From Rhodamnia argentea (taxonomy: Eukaryota > Streptophyta > Magnoliopsida > Myrtales > Myrtaceae): 64,000 bases of DNA. The position numbers were made by a program, and so were the translations under genes. The notes beneath the pieces are model-generated. The model did not search any database. It had not been told where the DNA came from and was given only the letters and a program-made list of their open reading frames with translations. This document shows, piece by piece, positions 1 through 9,495 of the stretch. The stretch is taken from assembly GCF_020921035.1 (NCBI RefSeq), contig NC_063154.1:3224001-3288000 (forward strand), read 5' to 3'. How positions within the stretch are numbered: the stretch's first letter is position 1; each line of letters starts with the position of its first letter.

Positions 1-535
1 TTCATAAATCATTTGTGTTATTTATCATTTCTGAAAGAACAATAAATTGTGTGGTATACATGGTAACTTTTTCACTTTAAACTAATAGTGAAATTGATTT
101 CGCTTCGGAGTGAATACAACGTTTGTCATTATGAACGAATTAAATGCAAAAAAAAAAAAAAGAAGTAGAAGAAAAATGCTCAAGAGCAATGAGTACGTAT
201 TTCAAACCGATGTTAAACTCACTTTTGGGAAGAGACAACCCAAAAGTCTATCACAAAATAGCGTGGAAGCACAAATCATGTGGTTGATGCAAAGAGCTAA
301 AGTCAATCAACTGGACACGACATCTATGTACGTAAGCAAAAATCAGTGAAACCAGGATTTGTGTCTGCCCTTCAATTGAAGTGTTAACAGTACATACACG
401 ATGTGATGTGAAGAGGACAGATACCAACCCCGATCACAACTCGAATTTGAACTCGGATTTTACCTAGCTTCGTATTTCACAATCTCTAGATTTATCTAGT
501 AAGGTTGGGCCTCCTCGTTCCGGAAAGAAAATCAA
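1..535. other. intergenic, no gene seen
   Basis: AT-rich sequence with short open frames only. No splice-bounded coding exon, RNA gene or clear repeat boundary could be supported. Confidence 0.5.
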
Positions 536-778
536 GGTAATTGTCCAAAAATTTAATTGTGTCAATTTAATCATAAACTATTTGAAATTTTATCAATTTA
601 GTCTTAAATTCATTATTTACATAGTTGAATGAAATTACTATGTTGACAAATTGTCATACGGTTTATGACTAAATTAGTAAATCGATAAAAAAATTTAGGA
701 TTAAATTGACACAATTGAAAGGTTTAAAACTGAATTGACCGTCATATAATAGGTTTAAGATTTTTTGGACAATTTTCC
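536..778. repeat. short foldback MITE-like element
   Basis: The left end reads GGTAATTGTCCAAAAA and the right end, on the other strand, GGAAAATTGTCCAAAAAATC, so the unit is bounded by inverted repeats. The inside carries phrases meaning the same on both strands (TCAATTTAGTC / GACTAAATT). It belongs to a family seen again near 1.65, 7.0, 47.0, 52.3, 58.1, 59.0 and 63.9 kb. It has no coding capacity. The superfamily is not clear because no target duplication could be fixed. Confidence 0.6.
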
Positions 779-1654
779 TAACAAAATATGTATTACTAGT
801 TTAACGACGATATTGATAGCTTGGAAATTAAGTGACGTCCATGTTAGATTTACGTATAAATTTGGCAATATACATTATCCACACATAAACTTCCAGACCC
901 ATCACTTTTCTGTACTAGTCCTATACTCAAAACATTTAATCGAAACCCTTATTTAGGTTGCATAAAATTTGCAATTCGTGAGGGACATCCTACGGGCCGG
1001 AATTTCCGGCGCCAGCAGTTTCTTCGCGTGGCCAAAAATACAAATTGCCTTCAATGTGCACATTAAAGGGTTAGGTACGCAATCAAATCACTTTCTTCTT
1101 ATTCCCTCGAGTGAAATGAGTTTCGAAAAATATGTATCCGTAGAACAGCGTGCGTATTCCTAAAGTGATAATTCCATTAGATACATCTAACAGAACACGT
1201 AGGTCTCAACCACCAACGTAACACGTGTCAATCAAATGGAGAACGCATCGTTAACCACCGAGGTTAGGAGATAATGCGTAGGTAAGGAGGTATAAGGTAA
1301 GCCGTGACGTCCGAGCGAAGAAAAAAAAATTTTTTTTCTCTGTTGGTTTAGGTGGCCAAATATTGCAAGCTAATTAATTAATTAATTAGTTAGTTAGTCA
1401 ATCGAATTGCAGTAATATATATATTATAGAGTCTCACATAGTTATGCGATTCATGCAGCCGCACTAGCCGCCGCGGTAAGCGCCACGTGATCCAATTCAC
1501 ATTCTTGTCGAGCCCTACGTTTGTTTCGTTCACACGGCGGTTATGTTCGTTGGGTGGATTGTAAGAAGGAACGATGTCTAAGGCCTAGATTAATAAATTG
1601 CATCTTAACAATGTCTAATCCATGTTTGACCGCATATAATTTGCTCACTATTTA
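779..1654. other. intergenic, no gene seen
   Basis: Unique-looking AT-rich DNA with a TTAATTAATTAATTAG run near 1371-1390 and an A/T homopolymer pair near 1320-1340. Nothing coding could be supported. Confidence 0.4.
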
Positions 1655-2090
1655 TTATTGTAGGAAGAATTATCGAAAAGAGTCCTAAACCAATTATACT
1701 TTTGTTAATTTAGTTCTAAATCTTACAATTTTATCAATTGAATTCTAAATATTTTCACATTTTACAAGTTAAGTCCATACAGTCAATTTTGGTCGAAATA
1801 CGTTGATATAAATGTCAATCGTCTTGCATGGCACGACCGACGCCGACGTAGGCAATTTTAATAATACTTTAATATATTTGTGATTTTTCTTTTTTTCCTT
1901 TCTTCTTCTTTTTGCCGGTGGCCGGGCGGGCTGGCCTCACCTAGGTGAGGGCTCTTCTCGCCAGATTGGGTGAGGCCAGACCTCACCTGGGTGAGGCTAG
2001 CACATTTGGCCATGTCCGGCGGCCGGCTACCAGCAAAAGGAAGAAGAAAGGGGGAAAAAAAGGAAAGAAAAAAATAGTTTTGGCATGAGG
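1655..2090. repeat. truncated copy of the foldback repeat family
   Basis: The left half carries the family phrases (AAAGAGTCCTAAACC, then TCAATTTTGGTCGAAA, then GGCACGACCGACGCCGACGT). It is followed by the GC-rich centre with CCGGCGGCCGGC near 2018. The usual mirror-image right half is missing, so the copy looks broken. Confidence 0.5.
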
Positions 2091-3960
2091 ATTGCCTCGT
2101 CGTAAATGCCACGATCGATCGCGATTCTAGAAGCTCTATGTTTGGGGTCATCTTTTGCCTTTCCTCTTTGTTTATTTTCGCCCTCTTTTGACAAACTAGA
2201 AAACTAGCAACTGCACGAGTCCACGTTGACTAAGCCTGTAGTCTCGTGTTGACTAACGAGAACCTTATTGGTTCGATGCCCCGCTTGTGTTCTCGCAATC
2301 GAATTTGACTCCATTTGTTATTAAATTTTTTTTTTTTGGTTGCCAAGAATAGAGATATTTTTAAGTTTAAGTGGTGCGTCTGTTTTCCAGTTACCAAGAG
2401 CATGGGGGGTTTCGGTGGACCTTCACGTTCGTTCCGGCGGGGAGATACTAATTAATTGATTAATCAACTGATTAATAAGATGATTTCCCCGTATGTTTCG
2501 TCGTCATGGTCTGGAAATCTTCTGCGATTAAGCTTCACAGTTCAGCTTCTTAACCACCGATCTTGCTCTTGCTTTTTACCCGAAACTCGCAAAATGGAAA
2601 ATCGCTAGGCGCCGCCCGTTTTAAACGCATCGCCGACCCAAGATTTCAGTTGGGGTCCACTCAATCTAAGTGCTGAGGTGTGCCGGATCGATCCGTTGCC
2701 CCTCAGTTTTGCTCGGCACGCGTTCGTCCAGACATGATGCGAATTCTTTCTGACTATTTCCGAGGAAGTAGATTCAATCAAAGAGACCAGAAACAATAAA
2801 GACTGAATTGAATGCTCCTTAGTCGGCAAAGGAGACTATGACAACGAAACATAGAACAGCTAGGAACCGGCAAATCAATCCTCGTACAGTGCCCAAAAGA
2901 GTCGCCAATCAAGAGAAGAAATCGTAGACCATCCCTTCTTTAAAGACTGAGGAAAATTGGAGTATACTCTGAAATAGAGCTTAGTCTCTCCATAGACCCA
3001 TCAAGAGACCAATTCCCCCTCTTAAAGACGGAGGAAATTGGGGTATACTCTTTTTTCTTCAATGAGCACCGGGCTACAAAAGGGCCGATCACGAGATCGA
3101 GTTCATTCTCTCCTCTTTGAACACTTCATAAACCAAATCATTCCGAAGAGTCTAGCCAAGTCTTCAGACAACTCAAATAGCTAAACTAGGGGGAATGTCT
3201 CTTCTCGTGCTTTTGATTCCTCAAGACAAGACCTTATCAAAAAGTGAAAGCATGAATTCTGGTGAAGGCATCTGTTGTCCAACTCTGACATGAACGACAA
3301 GCACGAGAAACTAGCTAACAATCTTCCTGTTTTCTGATCGAATGAACTAGAAGAAACATATGAAAAACCTCTATGCACGTGCTTACGCAAAAAAGAAGAA
3401 GCTGAATTCGCCGCTAGAGCAAGTATCATCGCATCCAATCATGTCAAAGAATAGCCACAGGCACAGCATTGTTTTTTTTTTTTCGGTTGGAACAGGCACA
3501 ACAATTGCATGCTATAAATCATCACAAATTCACAGAAAAAAGAAAAACAAAAATTCACGATCCATGTGACGCTCGGTGCGTGGAGGCTCCTAACAGATCG
3601 GATAGTATTTCCCACTCAGTTTCATTTATGCTAAGCATTCAACTAATCTAGAATTCACAAATTCATATGAATCACTAAACCATGAGTAGTCACCAGATTT
3701 CCCCTAGTTCATTTATGTTAGGCCTTTGAGATTACCAATACAAACCAACAATTTTGCTGCACCAACCAACAACAAGGGATGAAGATTTCAGCCGGTGCTG
3801 CCATGCAGATGACCAACCCAAATGCTCAAATCCAGAGAAAAAAAAACCGCGCCCGTCAAGAATTGGACTAAAATTTATAGACCTTCGACTGTAAATGTGA
3901 ATGGAATCTCCCAACAAAGCCTTAAAGTACAAGCAGAATGAAACAACAGCAGCAGTAACA
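2091..3960. other. intergenic, imperfect local duplication
   Basis: No convincing gene. Two related stretches, near 2940-2972 and 3023-3054, both read TTAAAGAC.GAGGAAA.TTGG.GTATACTCT, a small direct duplication with about 83 bp period. An A/T-rich stretch with a T10 run lies near 3471. Short open frames here lack splice context. Confidence 0.35.
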
Positions 3961-3969
3961 CAGAGCTTA

Positions 3970-4755
3970 CATCAGCAAAGGCATTGGTTACTAACCAATG
4001 CCAGGGACATTCTTCTCCACCAAAGCCTCAATAGTCTTCCTCTTCTTCCTCATTTTCCTTTTCTTTCTCTTTTCCTTTATTTTTCCATTACCTTGGGATC
4101 TATTATCCCGGTTCTAATCCTCTGCTCAGCTATTGCCGCTTTGATCTTCTTCATCTTTAGCTTTTGCATTTCCTTTCTCTCTCGATTTGTCTTTGCTGGG
4201 AGTTAGATGGACCAGAGCAAGAGCAAGAGCAAGGGGAGGAAGAGGAGGTGAGGGATTTGGATAGTGGTGTAGTGAAGGTTGGAGGCCAAGGGGGAGGAAT
4301 TGAGGGATTTGGAAAGTAGAGAAATGAAGGTAGGAGGCTGGGAGAGGAGGAAGCAAGGAGTTGGAAAGTAGTAAGCATTCTGGCTCCCTACATTATGTGG
4401 GTTGCTAAATTAAAATTGAGATAAGGGCCTCGAGGTTGGGCCAACAGCTTTTATTGCATCAACCGCGGATCGCGCATAGCGTGCCAATCGGGCCAGCTCA
4501 CCAGCACCACCAGAGTTGCCTCATAAGGCTTTGCGTAATCAGCTACTCACTCTACTTTCCTTAAACTGTCCTGTGAAATAGAAAGATCAAATCATAAAGT
4601 TAAAATCAAGCGCCCAAAATAAAATGTTAAATACTCCCGGGTGACCCATAGCGAAGTAGTTGTGTTAATAGAGGAAGTTCAGAAAGCAAAGGCACACTAC
4701 TAGCAAAACAAGTTGCACAAGCCGTGTGAGCAAGAAATACAAGAAATTCAACGCT
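3970..4755. repeat. left arm of large inverted duplication
   Basis: Read on the plus strand, this arm matches the minus strand of 5698-6275. Shared landmarks, in the same order, are CCAGGGACATTCTTCTCC, GTCTTCCTC, TTTAGCTTTTGCA, GATTTGGATAGTGGTGTAG, TTGCGTAATCAGCTACTCAC, TCAAGCGCCCAAAATAAAAT and AAAACAAGTTGCACAAG. The left arm is about 200 bases longer because it keeps segments near 4090-4155 and 4395-4500 that the right arm lacks. Transcription across both arms would give a very long hairpin. Confidence 0.8.
4005..4580 (-). pseudogene. decayed coding-like stretch in left arm (unrecognised)
   Basis: On the minus strand the arm contains protein-like pieces in different frames. One is a piece rich in small residues with GGAGELARLARYARSAVD (about 4510-4450). 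Next comes a serine/proline-rich stretch starting MLTTFQLLASSSP at 4378. A basic piece follows, MQKLKMKKIKAAIAEQRIRT, near 4170-4110, ending IIDPK at a GTAATG donor-like site. The last piece is KKRKTIEALVEKNVPGIG before a stop near 4005. The frames do not join through usable splice sites, so this is best read as a broken gene or gene fragment. I do not recognise the family. The right arm preserves only parts of it. Confidence 0.3.
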
Positions 4756-5697
4756 CAAAATCTATACATACCACTCAGTTCACCTCCTGATCAAACTCAG
4801 CTTCATTCTCAATAGCAAATGACTAGAATGACTATAGCCAAATGACTAGGCCTCATCGGTTCCCAGGCCCCCGAACCTATCCTGCTTTGGAACCGGGATC
4901 CAACCTTGTGAAACCGGGAACCAACCAGGAAACACGAACTGCCAAGAGTTATGTTAACTAAACAGCTAGTGCAATTCCAACTCTGAACAACAATAAAAAA
5001 TCGAGCACGATATTGCAATTGGCCTCTTCAAAGTTTCCTGACACAAAACAGAAAAGAACAGAACAGAACAGGGATAGTTTTGAACCCTCCTCGAGACCTA
5101 GTGACTAAGACTCGCAACCAGCGAAGGCGAAGGCGATGAATCTTAGATGGCAGAGAGAGAGGAGAGAGAGATCATCAAGGCAACTAATCGCCAAACAACC
5201 ATCAAAGCCAAAACACCACTGATGACCATACCATTTTTCACACCAACTCAGACATACACTCAGCGACCGCCTAAACACCCACACATTCAACAAGGAGGAG
5301 TTCGACCTAAAAAAAAAAAAGAGGAGGAATGAAGTAGCACGTATGTTCAGAGATGTGGTGAAGCCGGGATGGTGGCAATCCGCAACTGAGATTTGTGCGG
5401 ACCGAGCAACTTACTGGAAAAAGATGGAAGCCGTTTCTTCTTCTTGGAGAAATGGGTGTCGAACCGGGGTTAGATTGTGCAGTTGTGGATTCTCACTCGC
5501 ATCAGCTGAAACAAGAAACAAAAAAGAAACAACAATAGTGAACGAGTTAACTACGAGAATGGATAGTAGGGTCTTGGACGTTATGCTACAAAGAACCAGC
5601 TTACCATTAGCAGAGCTACTTGCCAGGGTACTGTGAAAAAACTATGGCTAGCTCGCAACAGTATTTGCCGAGACTCAGCTGGCAAATTGGTCACGGT
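4756..5697. other. spacer between inverted arms
   Basis: Unique sequence of about 0.94 kb between the two arms. A 97-residue open frame on the plus strand (5343-5636, starting MFRDVVKPGWWQSATEICAD) has no recognisable domain and sits in unclear splice context. I cannot support a gene. Confidence 0.35.
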
Positions 5698-6275
5698 TCA
5701 CTGATAGGGTCATCGCGGCTTCTGCTGAGAAATTTCTTGTATTTCTTGCTTATTTCTTGTGCAACTTGTTTTGCCACTAGTGTGCCTTTGCTTTCTGAAC
5801 TTTCTCTATTAACACAGCTAAGCATTTTATTTTGGGCGCTTGATTTAATTTGCAACTCAAGGAAAGGAGAGTGAGTAGCTGATTACGCAAAGTGTAATAG
5901 CATGTATGGTGGTGCTGGTAAGGCCCTTGGCGTGAAAGTCCTTCATTCTCTCCTTTCCTCCTTCCGCATGGCCCAACAATCAACACAATCTAGGGACCCA
6001 GAATTCTTACTACTTTCCAACTCCCTCGCTTGCTCTCCTCGACCTCCAACCTTCATTCCTCTACTTTCCAAATCCCTCAATTCCTTCTTCCAGAGCCTCC
6101 AACCTTCACTACACCACTATCCAAATCCCTCACCTTCTCTTCCTTCCCTTCCCTCCCCTTTGCAAAAGCTAAAGATGAAAAAAATAAAGGGAGAGAGAAA
6201 GAAGAGGAAAATGAGGAAGACTATCGAGGGTTCGGCGGAGAAGAATGTCCCTGGGATAACCGTTATGGCATTGCT
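5698..6275. repeat. right arm of large inverted duplication
   Basis: This is the reverse-complement partner of 3970-4755, shorter by two internal deletions. The plus strand keeps a continuous open frame (5902-6399, 165 residues) through the arm, including LQKLKMKKIKGERKKRK and a KNVPGI piece, equivalent to the decayed coding-like parts of the left arm. The arm ends about 70 bases beyond the stop codon of the 54-residue gene at 6347-6740. Confidence 0.8.
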
Positions 6276-6346
6276 GTTCCACTTCACATTCACATTCACA
6301 TTCACAAGCACACGTTCAAGTTCTGCCTTCGATCGAATCATGAGAT

Positions 6347-6740
6347 TCAGTTCCCTGCATCGCTATCGCTCCCCTCAGTGTTCCCAAATTTTTGCTTGAA
6401 GGAATCCTGCTTCTGCACCCACATCATATGCCCCTGCGAAAGCAAAACCCAAAACCAAATCCAAATTCAAGTTCAAGTTCAAATTCAAATTCAAATTCAA
6501 ACCGGACACTTCTAGCCACGATGCTTTCAATCGCAATTCAAACACTCAACGATCCAGTCGATGACGCGGACTGCAGACAACGCGTTCGTGCAATTCAGCT
6601 TCCAAAGTTGGGCAATTTCATAAAAGAGTTTGTTCAGAGTAACGAAAGGGAAGAAGAGAAACCTGGAGAGCAGCAGCCCATCCAATGAGGAAGGAGGCGA
6701 ACCAGAATTTCTTGTCCTTTAGGAGCTGCTTCACTTCCAT
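6347..6740 (-). CDS. 54-residue single-pass membrane micropeptide, two exons
   Basis: Exon 1 is 6663-6740 (26 codons, MEVKQLLKDKKFWFASFLIG...) and ends CTCCAG before a GTTTCT donor. Exon 2 is 6347-6433 (28 codons plus TGA), preceded by a TTCGCAG acceptor and starting GHMMWVQKQDSFKQKFG. The intron is 229 bases, phase 0. The product has a basic N-terminus, one likely membrane segment (about residues 12-31) and a short acidic tail ending SDSDAGN. A telo-box-like AAACCCTAAAAC lies just upstream near 6758-6768, as in many housekeeping plant genes. I believe similar 50-70-residue proteins occur widely in plants, but I cannot name the family. The hexamer repeats in the intron (near 6455-6500) and downstream (near 6283-6306) are microsatellite-like. 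Confidence 0.7.
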
Positions 6741-6980
6741 TTTTCTCGATCCTTCGAAACCCTAAAACCGATTCGATTGTGTGCTGGTCGAAACTTCTCT
6801 TCCTTTCTCACTTCCTCAACCTCAAGTACTGAAATATTTTAAGGCCAAAAGAAAAGATTTGAGAAGCTAACTGGGTCGGCTTGGGCTGGGATTTCGACAC
6901 CAATAGGTTGGAAAAGAGACGTGGAGGGAGAGTCCTGGGATTCGATCTCAGTGTTCTTCAATGTGATATTCCCTGGGATT

Positions 6981-7431
6981 ATTCTAAAAAAATCGTAATC
7001 CTATTTTATGACAATTAATCCAATCGTAAATCTTTTAATTTGATTAATTTATTTTTAAATATTTTGATGACATTTTAACGTAGCATTTCTGGTCAATTTT
7101 GGAAGCTATCCATCATCCTACGAGATATGGGGAGCGTTGATATATTGCCGGTCTTAGGACCGGCGAAGGGAAATAAGAAAAGAAGAAATAGAAAAGAAAA
7201 GAGAAGAAAATTCAGAAAATTTCAAAAAAAAAAAAATGCTAAACTCGTGCACGTCAACGTTGGCCATTCCATGTAGGCCGCGTGACGCCGACTGGATTGG
7301 CAGCACTAGTGATTTTCAACCAAAATTGGTCGAAATGATTTTAGGAAAATAGTTAAAAGATTTATTATTAAATTGACCAAATTAAAAATTGGCCATTGTA
7401 TATTAGATTTAAGACTTTTTTGGATGATTTT
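6981..7431. repeat. foldback MITE-like element
   Basis: The left end has ATTCTAAAAAAATCG and the right end GACTTTTTTGGATGATTTT. The inner left TCTGGTCAATTTTGG mirrors the inner right CCAAAATTGGTCGA. This is the same family as 536-778 and 58109-58633, with a purine-rich centre (AAGAAAAGAAGAAATAG) in place of the GC-rich one. Confidence 0.5.
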
Positions 7432-7832
7432 CCAGATTTTTCCATGTTCAAGATTTCTTACATGTGCATATGTTTATATAGGCTTCTTATGGAATATATA
7501 TATATATGTGTGTGTATATATGTGATCCGTAATAAAATATTTCATGATCACACATATATTGCTAATAAATATTTTAAACTAATTGTATATTGTCTATTTT
7601 CAAATATCTATGCAGAAATAAGGCTAAATTTTTCTAAAGATAACGCTTTCCTACGTCTAATTATAAAAAGAAAGAAAACCTTTGCTAGAATTGGGACTAT
7701 GGATTGCCAAGAAAAGATTTCTGCATCTTACGCATATATTTATTGCTAGATACGAAAATAAGGACGATTTTTTTATAGAGATTACTAGCGTTATTTATAA
7801 ATAAACACTTTTCGATATAACTATATTATAAC

Positions 7833-8297
7833 AAGGATTAATATTATGAAAAACCCCAAACTGATAAACCCATGACAAATTTACCTCCAAAACTATTTTT
7901 TTGATCCACCAAAAATCCCAAACTATCTATAATAAATTTTGCTCTAAACTAAATTTTTTTACCACAAAAAACCTTAAATAATAGATCCGTGACAAATTTA
8001 CCCTCCATTAAATTTGTTTAATACCACGAAAAATTCAAAATTGATATACATGTGACAAATAGATGGTAAAAATCCCAAAATGGTACACTCGTGAACCGTT
8101 ACGTGCCATCTAACTCAATAATTTGAGGCTTAAATTTAAGAAAAATTAACGGAGGGTAAATTTATCACATGGGTACTAGTTTAAGGTAAATTTGTCACAA
8201 GTATACCAATTTGAAATTTTTTTGTGGTCAAAAAATTAGTTTGAGATAAATTTATCACATGTGTATCGGTTTGAGGTTTTTTATGGTATTAACCCTT
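7833..8297. repeat. foldback element, second family
   Basis: The ends are AAGGATTAATATTATGAAAA on the left and, on the opposite strand, AAGGGTTAATACCATAAAAA on the right, followed on both sides by related AAC.GAT phrases. The inside is built from repeated ACAAATTTACC / GGTAAATTTGTC units. A diverged relative lies at 35717-36196 and a fragment near 49231-49440. It has no coding capacity. Confidence 0.6.
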
Positions 8298-9495
8298 ATA
8301 ACAAAGCATTCTCCAAGTGTTATTTCTAAATGTCCCACATATTGCTAGAATTGAACTCTCCTCGTCGCAAGAAAGTATTTTTGATGCTCTCGCCTCAAAA
8401 TTAGCGAAATGTATGTGCACCACTTTAGAGATAATTATAAAAAATATTTTAAACCTATTACAATTGTGCAAATTCAATCAATCTGGTGATTTTGATCTGC
8501 CAACGCCAATGTGGATGATGATCGATCGACGACATAATTTTTTAATTTTTACATTTTTTTTATACACGTTTAGTTTAGTCTTTGAATTATAAGAAAATGT
8601 TCAATGTTGTTATTTCGTTAATTCAAATTCAGGGATAATATCAAAAAATTTCATGCAATCTAAGGACTAAATTGAACATGTACCAAAAGTTCAGAGACCA
8701 CATTGAATAATTTTAAGTTAAGATCTGATATTGCATATTAAACTAAAATTTATAGACCATATTATATATTGAGCCAATATTCAGACATTATTTGTGTCGT
8801 TCTCCCTGCAAACGTTTTCAGATGCAATTCTTGGGCACATCCCATGGTGATGGTTCCCTCTCACGGTGAGTCAGAGGGTCGTCGGGCGTGCAGAGATTGC
8901 AGAGACTATGTATGAAAAGTCAACCAACTTTGGCATTACAATTCTACTCGCAGCTCACAAATCATTCTCACCAAACCTAACCCCCAAAAAAAACCCAAAG
9001 GGGAAAAAATAAAAACCCCCCCCCCAAAGGGAGAAAAAAAACCCCCCCCCCAAATAACAAAAAAAAAAAAGATTTGCCTTTTTTTTTTAAAAAAAAATTT
9101 TTTAAAAAATTATTCAACGTAACATGTAAGAGCAGCAACATGCCAACATGTATGCCAGGGACGGGTCAAGCCATGGGACAGTGACACACACAATCTTGAT
9201 TTTCAAGAGGTCAACAACCTCGACTGTCCTAGAAAGAGCGCATGCAGCAAAAGTTCAAATGAAGTAATGTTATCGCTGCAGAAACTGTAAAATGCAACTG
9301 CAAGCAAGATGCAAAAGAAGAGGAAAAAACTGTACCTCGACCTGTCGTACCAGAAAGGAGAACAAGAATTTGTATTTAGCATTAACAATTGCTGTCTCCT
9401 CAAAATATAGCGACGCCCATCATTTCTCGGTTCTATCAATCAATGCATCAATATAGAAGAACAAAAAGGGAATTCTCGAGGGGGACCGAAGATTT
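8298..9495. other. intergenic with low-complexity patch
   Basis: No gene is supported. The stretch 8977-9111 is made of C10, C9-11, A8-A12 and T/A runs in alternation, which stands out from all other sequence here. It is followed by unremarkable sequence leading to the 3' end of the ALP1-like gene. Confidence 0.5.

Noticed and set aside
2200-2300. tRNA or SINE-like B box GGTTCGATGCC
   Set aside because: No A box at the right distance and no cloverleaf; a single box is not enough.
5440-5490. B-box-like GGTTCGACACC on the minus strand
   Set aside because: Same reason: no A box, no cloverleaf, no poly-A tail to support a SINE.
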